This document shows positions 8,983 to 17,138 of a stretch of 64,000 nucleotides of DNA, piece by piece. The DNA is from Candidatus Accumulibacter sp. ACC003 (GTDB taxonomy: Bacteria; Pseudomonadota; Gammaproteobacteria; Burkholderiales; Rhodocyclaceae): contig NZ_CAJQTX010000006.1 of assembly GCF_907163085.1 (NCBI RefSeq), positions 124,001 through 188,000 of the forward strand. Reading direction: 5' to 3'. The notes beneath the pieces are model-generated. The model was not told where the DNA came from and did not search any database. It saw only the letters and a program-made list of their open reading frames with translations. Position 1 is the stretch's first letter. Every line of letters starts with the position of its first letter. The position numbers and the translations under genes were made by a program.

Positions 8983-10224
8983 TCACACTTCGACCGCGCA
9001 GCTGCGGAAGCCGCTGACGATGTCGTTGCGTTCGGCCGTGAAGAAGTTACGGTAGCGCGGGTGTGCCAGTTCGGCTGCCGTCGCCCAGCTGCCGCCGCGC
9101 GGGACGTAGCGGCTGTCGAACCAGGGTGCCGAATAGTCGCGGTAGGGATGTGCGACAAAGCCCGGGTAGGGCCGGAAGCGGCTGGCAGTCCATTCCCAGA
9201 CCTCGCCCCAGTGGAAATTCTGCGCACTGCGTGCGCTGAGTGCAGCGCATTCCCACTCGCCTTCGCTGGGCAGCCGGCGTTGTGCCCAATGGCACCAGGC
9301 CTGGGCCTCGAAGCGGCTGAGGTGGGCCGCCGGTGCAGCCATCGGCAGTGGCTGCCATTGTCCGAAGCAGCGCCGTTGCCATTGACCGTCGACGCAGCGC
9401 AGATAGCGCGGTGCGGCCAGTGCGCTGGCCTCGCGCCACTGCCAGCCGGCAGGCGACCAGTAGCGCGCGTTGTGATAACCGCCGGCGACAACGAAGGGCA
9501 GGTAGCGTTGCCAGCTCACCGGCTCGGCGTCGATCGCGAAGGCCGGCAGGCGCACACGATGTCGCGCGAGTTCGTTGTCGAAGGCGAAACCCGGCCGCTG
9601 GTAACCGAGCAGCCACTCGCCAGCCGGCACGCGCAGGCTAGCTGTCGGCGGGCGCGGCAGCCCTTGTCGCGACGCCGCCAGCAGCGCTTCGGGCAGCGGC
9701 AGCTCGAGCGCCTGCGCCATGTACGTCGCTGCTTCGGCGTGCATCTGCTCGTGCAACAGCACCAGGCGGAAAAAGTAGAGGTCGGCCGGCGTGGTGGCGC
9801 TCCGCGCGAGCAGATCGAGTGTTTCGGCGAGCGCCGCGGCCAGATATTCGCGGCTAGCTTCGAGGTCGGGCAAGCGCAGGCGCCAGCGCGCCGCGTGCGC
9901 GACGATGCTGGAGTCGTAAAGCGCGTCGGCGCCAGCCAGGCGCCCGGCCGGCCGCGCGTGCTCGGGGTCGCAGGAAATTCCCCGCGAGCGCTGCAGGTTG
10001 CGCGCGATCCAGTAATCCTGAAACCAGCCAATATGGCCTATTTCCCACAAGGGTGGATTCAGTTGCGGCGAAAAAGGAACGCGCAGCGCCGCTCCGAGAG
10101 CCTGCTCGTAGGCGGTCAGCAAGGCCAGCGTGCGTTGGCGCGCGCCCGTCAGTGCCGCATCCAGGACCTGCACGTCGCCCTCGCGAGCGGCGTCGGCCGC
10201 TGCCCATCGACTGTCTGCACTCAT
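8983..10224 (-). CDS. senA: SenA, selenoneine synthase (EgtB-family non-heme iron enzyme)
   Basis: SenA joins hercynine to a selenosugar, forming the C-Se bond of selenoneine. The 413-residue product has an N-terminal DinB-like domain with the predicted iron ligands H64 (in EIGHIGWFQDYW), H158 and H162 (in LLHEQMHAEA). The C-terminal sulfatase-modifying-factor-like domain contains WGEVWEWTASRFRPYPGF and YVPRGGSWAT. It differs clearly from the EgtB at 55826. Adjacency to a SenB-like glycosyltransferase and a SelD favours SenA over EgtB. The ATG at 10224 was preferred to an upstream in-frame GTG at 10266, which has no ribosome site. Confidence 0.88.
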   Translation of the reverse strand: MSADSRWAAADAAREGDVQVLDAALTGARQRTLALLTAYEQALGAALRVPFSPQLNPPLWEIGHIGWFQDYWIARNLQRSRGISCDPEHARPAGRLAGADALYDSSIVAHAARWRLRLPDLEASREYLAAALAETLDLLARSATTPADLYFFRLVLLHEQMHAEAATYMAQALELPLPEALLAASRQGLPRPPTASLRVPAGEWLLGYQRPGFAFDNELARHRVRLPAFAIDAEPVSWQRYLPFVVAGGYHNARYWSPAGWQWREASALAAPRYLRCVDGQWQRRCFGQWQPLPMAAPAAHLSRFEAQAWCHWAQRRLPSEGEWECAALSARSAQNFHWGEVWEWTASRFRPYPGFVAHPYRDYSAPWFDSRYVPRGGSWATAAELAHPRYRNFFTAERNDIVSGFRSCAVEV

Positions 10225-10247
10225 CGATTCGTCATCCCGGGCCTCCT
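10221..10247 (-). promoter_or_regulatory. Ribosome site and four-codon mini-ORF overlapping the senA start
   Basis: On the minus strand a perfect AGGAGG lies at 10247-10242. It is 17 bases from the senA ATG, but only 6 bases from an out-of-frame ATG at 10235. That ATG opens a four-codon frame (M-T-N-R) whose TGA (10223-10221) overlaps the senA ATG as ATGA. Ribosomes could load at the mini-ORF and restart on senA. Alternatively, senA starts further upstream. Confidence 0.4.
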
Positions 10248-10268
10248 CGCTGAAAGTGTGCAGCACCC

Positions 10269-11279
10269 GTGAGCAGGTCGCCGCCGCTTCCGCAGCTGGT
10301 CATTGTGAGCCCGGCGCTCGCCGCTGCCAACAACGGCAACTGGCGGACGGCGCGTCGCTGGCAACGATTCCTTGCGCCAGAGGCCTCGACGCGCGTCGTC
10401 AGCCAATGGCCGGAGGCGTTCGCTGCCGACGACCAGGCGATGTTGGCCCTGCACGCCCGCCGCTCTGCACCATCGGTCGCCGCCTGGCGAGCCGCGCATC
10501 GCGTGGGTGGGCTGGCGCTGATCCTGACCGGCACCGACCTCTACCACGACATTCACCACGACGCCGCGGCGCAAGCGGCGCTGCACCTGGCCGACGCACT
10601 GGTGGTCCTGCAGGAACTTGGGCCGTTGGCCTTGCCTGCCGACCTGCGGGCCAGGGCGCGAATCATCTTCCAGTCGACCAGCCGCCGCCGCAGCGTGCCG
10701 AAAACAGGCCGCTACCTGTGCGCGCTGATGGTCGGTCACCTGCGCGACGAAAAGTCACCCGAGACGCTCTTTGCCGCCGCTCGCGCGCTTGCCGCGCACG
10801 ACGATATCCGCCTCGAGCACATTGGCGACGCCCTCGATCCGCGGCTCGCGGCCGCCGCTGTGGCGACGATGGCCGCCTGTGCCAACTACCGCTGGCTGGG
10901 TGGGCAGCCGCACGCGGCGACGCGTCGCCGCATCCAGCACGCGCACCTGCTGGTTCACGCCAGCCGCCTAGAAGGCGGCGCGCACGTGCTGATGGAAGCG
11001 GTGTGCAGCGGCACGCCGGTGATCGCCTCGGCGATCGACGGCAATATCGGCATGCTCGGCAAGGACTACGCGGGCTACTTCGCCTGCGGCGACGCGCCGG
11101 GACTGGCAGCCTTGCTCGTCCGCTGCCGCGCCAGCCAGGGCCAGACCGACGGCGTTCTGGCGGAGCTTGCCGCGCAGTGCCAGCGGCGCGCCGAGCGTTT
11201 CGCGCCGGCCAGCGAACAAGCCGCCGTGCGGCAACTGCTCGCCGACCTGCTCGGCAGCGCAGCGATCGGCGGACGCTAG
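10269..11279 (+). CDS. senB: SenB, selenosugar synthase (GT-B glycosyltransferase fold)
   Basis: SenB uses selenophosphate and a UDP-sugar to form a selenosugar for SenA. The 336-residue product resembles that family: N-terminal LVIVSPALAAANNGNWRTAR, then LALILTGTDLYHDI, and a C-terminal GT-B donor site HASRLEGGAHVLMEAVCSG with a conserved glutamate. The start is GTG at 10269, just before the conserved N-terminus; no nearby ATG fits and no strong ribosome site is visible. senA runs divergently from 10224, 44 bp away, leaving little room for two promoters. The stop TAG directly abuts the next ATG. Confidence 0.86.
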   Translation: MSRSPPLPQLVIVSPALAAANNGNWRTARRWQRFLAPEASTRVVSQWPEAFAADDQAMLALHARRSAPSVAAWRAAHRVGGLALILTGTDLYHDIHHDAAAQAALHLADALVVLQELGPLALPADLRARARIIFQSTSRRRSVPKTGRYLCALMVGHLRDEKSPETLFAAARALAAHDDIRLEHIGDALDPRLAAAAVATMAACANYRWLGGQPHAATRRRIQHAHLLVHASRLEGGAHVLMEAVCSGTPVIASAIDGNIGMLGKDYAGYFACGDAPGLAALLVRCRASQGQTDGVLAELAAQCQRRAERFAPASEQAAVRQLLADLLGSAAIGGR

Positions 11280-13556
11280 ATGCGCGGCAGCGAACAACCG
11301 GTGCTTCGCGATATCGTCCTGGTCGGCGGCGGCCACAGCCACGTCGTCGTCCTCGGGCGCTTCGCCATGCGCCCGGAGCCCGGCGTTCGCCTGACGCTGA
11401 TCTGCAGCGATACGCACACCCCGTATTCGGGAATGCTGCCCGGCTATATCGCCGGCCACTACAGCTACGATGAGGTGCATATCGACCTCCGCCGACTGGC
11501 CGAGTTTGCCGGTGCGCGCTACTACCAGGACGAGGTTGTCGGTCTCGAGCGGACGCAGCGCAAGGTGCTCTGTGCGCGGCGGCCACCGGTCGCCTACGAC
11601 CGTGTCTCGATCAACGTCGGCTCGATGCCGGCGGTCGATCGCGTCGCCGGCGCCGCCGAACACGCGCTTCCCGTCAAGCCGATCCGCCGCTTCAACGATC
11701 GCTGGCTGGCTTTGCTCGAGCGCGTTCGCCGACACGCCGGCGAGACGACCATTGCGCTGGTCGGCGCCGGCGCCGGTGGTGTCGAACTGACGTTGGCCAT
11801 GCAGTATCGCCTGCGCAACGAGCTACGCGCCCTGGGACGTAATCCCGACGAGCTGCACTTCCACCTTTTTTCCGCCGAACGCGACATCCTGCCCACCCAC
11901 AACGCGCGCGTGCGGCAGAGCTTCGAGCGCGTGCTGGCCGCGCGTGGCGTCGTCGTTCATCGCGCCGCCGAGGTCAGCGAGGTCAGCCACGGTCAATTAC
12001 GCACCCGATCGGGCGAGACGCTGTCCGCCGACGAGATCGTCTGGGTGACGCAGGCCGGCGCTGCTGCCTGGCTGCGCACTACCGGCCTGGCGCTCGACGA
12101 CAGCGGCTTCGTGCAGGTCCGCGCCAGCCTGCAGAGCGTCGATGATGCGCAGGTCTTTGCCGCTGGCGACTGCGCGGCGATGGTCGACGCGCCGCTCGAG
12201 AAAGCGGGTGTCTTCGCCGTTCGCCAGGGCCGGCCGCTGGCCGACAACCTGCGTCGCTCGCTGCTCGGGCAGCCGCTGCGCTCGTACCGGCCGCAGGCGC
12301 GCTGGCTGGCGCTGATCAGTACCGGCGACCGTTACGCCATTGCCTCGCGCGGCTTTCTCCATTTCAAGGGCGGCTGGGTGTGGCGCTGGAAGGACTGGGT
12401 CGACCGACGCTTCATGGCGCGTTTCAATGATCTGCCGTCAATGCTCGCCAGGCCGTCAGGCGTAGTGGCCAAGCTGCCACTCGATCAGGCCGAAGCGGCG
12501 CAGGCGATCTCGGCGGTCGCCATGCGCTGCGGTGGCTGCGGCGCCAAGGTCGGCGCCAGTGTGTTGTCGCGGGCGCTGGCGGCGGTGCACCCGATAGAGC
12601 ACGAAGACGTGCTGATCGGCCTGCACGCGCCCGACGACGCGGCTATCGTGCGCGTGCCATCGGGCAAGGCCATCGTCCAGACCGTCGATTTCTTTCGCGC
12701 GTTCATCGACGATCCCTGGTTGTTCGGCCGCATCGCCGCCAACCACGCGCTCGGCGACATCTTTGCCATGGGCGCCGAGGCGCAGACGGCGACGGCCATC
12801 GCCACGCTGCCGCCCGGACTCGAAAGAAAGGTCGAGGAAACGCTGTTGCAGATGATGTCCGGCGCCGTCGAAGTGCTCAATGAGGCCGGCTGTGCGCTGG
12901 TCGGTGGCCACAGCGGCGAGGGCGTCGAACTGGCGCTCGGCTTCGCCATCAACGGTCTGATCGACGAAAAGCTGGCAGGCGTGATGTGCAAGGGCGGCAT
13001 GCGCCCCGGCGACAACCTGATCCTCAGCAAGCCGATCGGCACCGGCACGCTGTTCGCCGCGCACGCCCGGCTGCAGGCCAGGGGGCGCTGGATCGACGAT
13101 GCGCTGGCGTCGATGGACCTGTCCAGCCGCCGCGCCGCCAATTGCCTGCGCGAGCACGGTGCGACGGCGTGCACCGACCTCACCGGTTTCGGCCTGCTTG
13201 GCCATCTGCTCGAGATGACGCGCGCGTCCGGCGTCGATGCCGAGCTCGACCTGGCCGCCCTGCCGGTTCTCGATGGCGCCGTCGACACCAGCGCCGCGGG
13301 TATCCTCAGTTCGCTGCAGCCGGCGAACGTGCGCCTGCGCCGCGCCCTGCGCAACCAGGAGGAAGGCCGCGCGCACGCCAACTACCTGCTGCTCTTCGAC
13401 CCGCAAACCGCCGGCGGCCTGCTGGCCAGCGTGCCGGCCGAGCGAGCCAGCGACTGCGTAGAGGCGCTGCGGTCGCTGGGTTACGAAAAGGCGGCGTGCA
13501 TCGGGCGGGTTCTGCCTCCTGGCGATGACCTCGCGCCAATCGAGTTGAAGGTATAG
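11280..13556 (+). CDS. selD: Selenide, water dikinase fused to an FAD/NAD(P) oxidoreductase (SenC/SelD)
   Basis: SelD/SenC makes selenophosphate from selenide and ATP. Residues 1-400 are a pyridine nucleotide-disulfide oxidoreductase-like domain, with an FAD motif DIVLVGGGHSHVVVLGRF, an NAD(P) motif IALVGAGAGGVELTLA and a second FAD motif VFAAGDCAA. Residues 410-758 are SelD, with RCGGCGAKVG at 416-425. Cys420 and Lys423 align with the catalytic Cys17 and Lys20 of E. coli SelD, and Cys replaces the selenocysteine used by some SelDs. Such fusions are known in SelD. Placement one base after senB argues for a dedicated SenC role, but it could also serve selenoprotein or tRNA selenation. Confidence 0.92.
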   Translation: MRGSEQPVLRDIVLVGGGHSHVVVLGRFAMRPEPGVRLTLICSDTHTPYSGMLPGYIAGHYSYDEVHIDLRRLAEFAGARYYQDEVVGLERTQRKVLCARRPPVAYDRVSINVGSMPAVDRVAGAAEHALPVKPIRRFNDRWLALLERVRRHAGETTIALVGAGAGGVELTLAMQYRLRNELRALGRNPDELHFHLFSAERDILPTHNARVRQSFERVLAARGVVVHRAAEVSEVSHGQLRTRSGETLSADEIVWVTQAGAAAWLRTTGLALDDSGFVQVRASLQSVDDAQVFAAGDCAAMVDAPLEKAGVFAVRQGRPLADNLRRSLLGQPLRSYRPQARWLALISTGDRYAIASRGFLHFKGGWVWRWKDWVDRRFMARFNDLPSMLARPSGVVAKLPLDQAEAAQAISAVAMRCGGCGAKVGASVLSRALAAVHPIEHEDVLIGLHAPDDAAIVRVPSGKAIVQTVDFFRAFIDDPWLFGRIAANHALGDIFAMGAEAQTATAIATLPPGLERKVEETLLQMMSGAVEVLNEAGCALVGGHSGEGVELALGFAINGLIDEKLAGVMCKGGMRPGDNLILSKPIGTGTLFAAHARLQARGRWIDDALASMDLSSRRAANCLREHGATACTDLTGFGLLGHLLEMTRASGVDAELDLAALPVLDGAVDTSAAGILSSLQPANVRLRRALRNQEEGRAHANYLLLFDPQTAGGLLASVPAERASDCVEALRSLGYEKAACIGRVLPPGDDLAPIELKV

Positions 13557-13582
13557 CGGCGAAGATGGGTGGGACTTCGCCG
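13557..13582 (+). terminator. Possible terminator hairpin after selD
   Basis: CGGCGAAG (13557-13564) and CTTCGCCG (13575-13582) form a perfect 8-bp stem immediately after the selD stop codon, with a 10-base loop. No T-run follows, so a Rho-independent role is uncertain. It may instead protect the transcript end. Confidence 0.4.
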
Positions 13583-13821
13583 AACTCGGCATCGCGTGCA
13601 GTGTCGGTGGTCTGGCGATTGCCGATGCGTAACACGGGGCTATAGCCGCCTGCCTACCGGACGACTATCAATAGCGCAGCCCTGCGTGAAATTCAGGGAT
13701 GGTGGAAGCCTGTCTGTCCGGGGTCCACACGATGGCCGAGATCGGCTGCCATTTCGCGGCAAATCTGCGAAGCGTCGCAGTGGAATGCCGCAACGTGAGC
13801 ACTACCCCTTTTCCTTTCCTT

Positions 13822-14217
13822 CTAGCCAGCAATTAGTGGGGTGGTACGCCCAGGAAACGCACGGAGAAGCTTGCCGTCCATGGTCACGACCCTGGTATCG
13901 AGCTTCTTTGCCAGCGCAACAAATTCGCAGTCGTATGCGGAGCAATCACTGGTCTTCACGAGTTCAAGGACATCGGTCGAGACAACCTCGAACTCCAGAC
14001 CATCAAGCAGGTCTTCGGCGGCCTGCTGTATGCTCATGGCCTGCTCAAAGGTGAGCGCTTTTCGCCTCATGTAGCCGGCCAGGATGTTTCTGAATTCGCT
14101 CCGCCACAAGATCGGCGCCGCCCATTCATGGTCGCGCTCGAATAATGCTTCGGCGGCGGCAGTGAACTCGCTCGGCAGGTAGAGATAAGCAATGATGTTG
14201 GTGTCAGCCACAATCAT
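13822..14217 (-). CDS. PIN-domain toxin (VapC/FitB family)
   Basis: The 131-residue product is a PIN endoribonuclease candidate. It starts MIVADTNIIAYLYLPSEFT and has the four expected acidic residues: D5, E41 (in LWRSEFRNIL), D96 (in SAYDCEFVALA) and D114 (in VVTMDGKLL). Family members cleave tRNA or rRNA when the antitoxin is lost. Its ATG overlaps the stop of the upstream antitoxin by 4 bp (ATGA), the usual coupled arrangement. Confidence 0.88.
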   Translation of the reverse strand: MIVADTNIIAYLYLPSEFTAAAEALFERDHEWAAPILWRSEFRNILAGYMRRKALTFEQAMSIQQAAEDLLDGLEFEVVSTDVLELVKTSDCSAYDCEFVALAKKLDTRVVTMDGKLLRAFPGRTTPLIAG

Positions 14218-14459
14218 GGGCGGCCCTGGCGCTTTTCCACGTCGATATCTGGCGCTCGGAACTTGTCGTGCAGCAATGCGCCTCGTAGCGCACGCGCTTG
14301 CGCCAGTCTCTCGTCGGGTGTCTGCCTGGCAGGCAGTAGCACGGCCTCCAGGCAGACAATCGCCTCGCTGTTCAGACTGCGGCGGTGCGTTTCTGCGGAA
14401 TGCTTCAAACGCTCATACACCGTGTCCGGGATGTTCTTCAGGGTAAGGGTCGTCGGCAT
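14214..14459 (-). CDS. Ribbon-helix-helix antitoxin (FitA-like)
   Basis: The 81-residue product begins MPTTLTLKNIPDTVYERLK, a ribbon-helix-helix DNA-binding N-terminus of the FitA type, followed by AETHRRSLNSEAIVCLE. It should bind the PIN toxin and repress the pair. The ATG at 14459 was chosen because GGAGAG lies just upstream; the longer frame from 14513 adds residues without family character. Confidence 0.85.
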   Translation of the reverse strand: MPTTLTLKNIPDTVYERLKHSAETHRRSLNSEAIVCLEAVLLPARQTPDERLAQARALRGALLHDKFRAPDIDVEKRQGRP

Positions 14460-14665
14460 GCGTCTCTCCAACCGAAATGGAACCATCATGGTTCTTCTCG
14501 GCAACTCAGTCAACGGCGCGCTCGGCCAACTCGCGGAGACGAGGGTACGGAGAGCGCCGGCGAACGCCTGAGCAGCGAGCGTTCGTCCAATGAATCACGC
14601 TTGGCCGAGCCCTTGAATAGGCGTCTGCGCGCCGATGGAAGCCCTTTCGGCAGCGATCCGCCGGC

Positions 14666-15511
14666 TCACGAAGCATCCGATCTCAGCGCCATCTGCATGT
14701 CGCGTTGACGGGCGCGGTCCCGGCGCAGCATCACCAGGCCGGCGATCAGGACACCGAGGGTCACCAGCGCGACCATGATCGTCGCCAGCGCGTTGATGTC
14801 CGGACTGACGCCCAGCCGCACTTTCGAGAAGATCACCATCGGCAGCGTGCTCGCGCCCGGGCCCGAGACGAAACTGGCGATCACCAGGTCGTCGAGCGAA
14901 ATGGTGAACGCCAGCAGCCAGCCGGAAATCAGCGCCGGCGAGATGATCGGCAGCGTCACCCGCATGAAGACGCTGGCCGGTCGCGCGCCGAGGTCCATCG
15001 CCGCTTCTTCGAGCGAGACGTCGAGCGACGCCAGGCGCGATTGCACGATCACTGTCACGTACGACAGCGTCAGCGTGATGTGCGCGATGGTGATGGTGCT
15101 GACGCCGCGGCCAGCGGGCCAGCCGAAGGCCTGTTCGGTGGCGACGAACAGTAGCAGTAGCGACAGGCCGGTAATCACTTCGGGCATCACCAGCGGCGCG
15201 GTGCTCATTCCGGACAACAGCGTGCGGCCGCGAAAGCGACCGAAGCGCGCCAGCGCCAGGCCGGCCAGCGTGCCGAGGATCGTTGCGCCGGTGGCATTGA
15301 CCGCCGCGATGCGCAGCGACAGCCAGGCGGCTTCGAGAATCTGCTCGTTGTCGAACAGCCGGCTGTACCACTCGGTCGAGAAGCCGCTCCAGACGGTCAC
15401 CAGTCGCGACTCGTTGAACGAGTAGACGACCAACGAGACGATCGGGATGTACAGGAAGGCGAAACCGAAGAGCAGGAACGACAGTCTCGCCAGCGAGGTC
15501 TTCGAGTTCAC
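14666..15511 (-). CDS. potI: Polyamine ABC transporter permease, PotI-like
   Basis: The 281-residue inner-membrane protein has about six transmembrane segments, including FLLFGFAFLYIPIVSLVVYS at the start. The ABC permease EAA loop is EEAAMDLGARPASVFMRVTL. PotI-type permeases pair with PotH to import putrescine or spermidine. The start is GTG at 15511, overlapping the potH stop by 4 bp (GTGA). The ATPase gene upstream is disrupted by an insertion sequence, so polar effects on this gene are likely. Confidence 0.93.
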   Translation of the reverse strand: MNSKTSLARLSFLLFGFAFLYIPIVSLVVYSFNESRLVTVWSGFSTEWYSRLFDNEQILEAAWLSLRIAAVNATGATILGTLAGLALARFGRFRGRTLLSGMSTAPLVMPEVITGLSLLLLFVATEQAFGWPAGRGVSTITIAHITLTLSYVTVIVQSRLASLDVSLEEAAMDLGARPASVFMRVTLPIISPALISGWLLAFTISLDDLVIASFVSGPGASTLPMVIFSKVRLGVSPDINALATIMVALVTLGVLIAGLVMLRRDRARQRDMQMALRSDAS

Positions 15512-16512
15512 GCCCGCTCTCCGGCCTGCCGTCCCTGCACGCGCTGGAAGTACACGATCGGTGCGACGAGGAGCAGCAACAGGGCGATGGCGACGGCACT
15601 GGCGACCGGCCAGTCGCGGTTGTTGAAGAATTCGGTCCACAGGATCTTGCCGATCATCAGCGAGTCCGCTGGCCCGAGTAGCGCCGGGATCACGTACTCG
15701 CCGACCGCCGGGATGAAGACCAGCATGCAGCCGGCAACGATGCCCGGCAGCGACAAGGGCAGGGTGATGCCGATGAAGGCGCGCAGCGGTCGGCAACCGA
15801 GGTCGGCGGCGGCTTCGAGCAGCGTCAGGTCCATCTTCTCCAGATTTGCATACAGCGGCATGACCATGAACGGCAGGTAGGCGTAGACGATTCCCAGGTA
15901 GGTCGCGAAATCGGTCTGCAGCATGACGATGGGGCGGTCGATGACGCCCAGCCAGAGCAGCAGGTTGTTGAGCAGGCCATTGTTCTTGAGGATGCCGATC
16001 CAGGCGTAGACGCGCAGCAGGAACGACGTCCAGAAGGGCAGGATGACCAGCATCAGCAGGATGCCGCGCCAGCGCGTGTCGCTGCGGGCGATGGCATACG
16101 CCAGCGGATAGCCGATCAACAGCGCGGCCAGCGTCGAGATGGCGGCCACCTGCACCGAGTTGGCGAAGGCGCGCAGGTACAGGCTGTCTTCGACGAGGTA
16201 CAGGTAGTTGCCGGGATTGACGTTCAGCCGGATGTCGGCGAGCCGGTCGCCGGCCCATTGCAGCAGCGGCTGGTACGGCGGCATGGCGATCTGCGCTTCC
16301 GAAAACGAGATCTTCAGGACGATCGCGAAGGGCACCAGGAAGAACAGCAGCAGCCACAGGTAGGGCACCGCGATCACCGCCGTGCGACCGCTCAGCCCGC
16401 GGCGCGCGAGTTGCGTTCGTGCCCAGCGGCACGGTGGCAGCCCCACGAGTGCGCCGAGCTGCGTCCGGACGGCGCCGGCCAGGCGCTCGCCTGGCGTCGC
16501 GTCGGCCTTCAT
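15508..16512 (-). CDS. potH: Polyamine ABC transporter permease, PotH-like
   Basis: A 334-residue inner-membrane permease starting MKADATPGERLAG, with a cytoplasmic N-terminal stretch followed by six hydrophobic segments (first is AVPYLWLLLFFLVPFAIVLK). The EAA loop is LEAAADLGCRPLRAFIGITL. The FWTSFLLRVYAWIGIL segment is typical of PotB/PotH. The ATG at 16512 overlaps the stop of the ATPase gene by 4 bp, so the operon was translationally coupled before the insertion. Confidence 0.94.
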   Translation of the reverse strand: MKADATPGERLAGAVRTQLGALVGLPPCRWARTQLARRGLSGRTAVIAVPYLWLLLFFLVPFAIVLKISFSEAQIAMPPYQPLLQWAGDRLADIRLNVNPGNYLYLVEDSLYLRAFANSVQVAAISTLAALLIGYPLAYAIARSDTRWRGILLMLVILPFWTSFLLRVYAWIGILKNNGLLNNLLLWLGVIDRPIVMLQTDFATYLGIVYAYLPFMVMPLYANLEKMDLTLLEAAADLGCRPLRAFIGITLPLSLPGIVAGCMLVFIPAVGEYVIPALLGPADSLMIGKILWTEFFNNRDWPVASAVAIALLLLLVAPIVYFQRVQGRQAGERA

Positions 16513-17138
16513 GCGCTGATCACCAGCGGGCTGGTGTTGCGCCAATGCACGTACACTTCCTGTTCCCAGGTGATTCCCTGGTCGTCGAAGCGGCTGACGT
16601 TGGGACGCGTCACGCGCACCGTCTTGCCCGACCGGAGACGGATCAGGAAGACCGACAGGTCGCCCAGATAGGCGATCTCCTTGACCACGCCCTGCGTCCA
16701 GTTGGCGGCCGTTTGCGGCGGTGCCAGCGATACCTGCATCTTCTCCGGGCGGATCGCCACCCAAACCTGGCCTTGCGGCGGCGGGTCGTCGCCGCGGGCG
16801 ACGAGTACCGGTCGCTCGAGTTCGTGGCAGGTGATCGTCGTTTGCCCGGGTTGATCGGCGCTCGGCCGACCTGCAAAGAGGTTGACCGAACCGATGAACT
16901 CGGCGACGAAGCGGTTGCCGGGAAACTCGTAGATCTCCCTGGGCGTGCCGACCTGCACGATCCGGCCGTGCTCCATGACGCCGATCCGCGACGACAGGGT
17001 CATTGCCTCTTCCTGGTCGTGGGTGACGACGACGAAGCTGATTCCCAGTTGCTCCTGCAGATTTACGAGTTCGAACTGGGTGTGCTCGCGCAGCTTCTTG
17101 TCGAGCGCCGCCAGCGGTTCGTCGAGCAGCAGTAGTTT
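16509..17138 (-). pseudogene. potG: Polyamine ABC transporter ATPase, 3' part (interrupted by an IS)
   Basis: This is the C-terminal half of a PotA/PotG ATPase. It begins at the insertion point just before LLLLDEPLAALDKKLREH (Walker B and D-loop), continues through the switch histidine in FVVVTHDQEEAM, and ends with the TOBE-like regulatory domain. The 5' half lies at 19515-20035. Removing the 2376-bp element and one 5-bp duplication restores a continuous 381-residue reading frame, so the lesion is the insertion alone. Confidence 0.93.
17134..17138. repeat. Left target-site duplication (AGTTT)
   Basis: AGTTT at 17134-17138 directly flanks the left IS end and is repeated exactly at 19515-19519. 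Its perfect state suggests a recent insertion. Confidence 0.92.
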
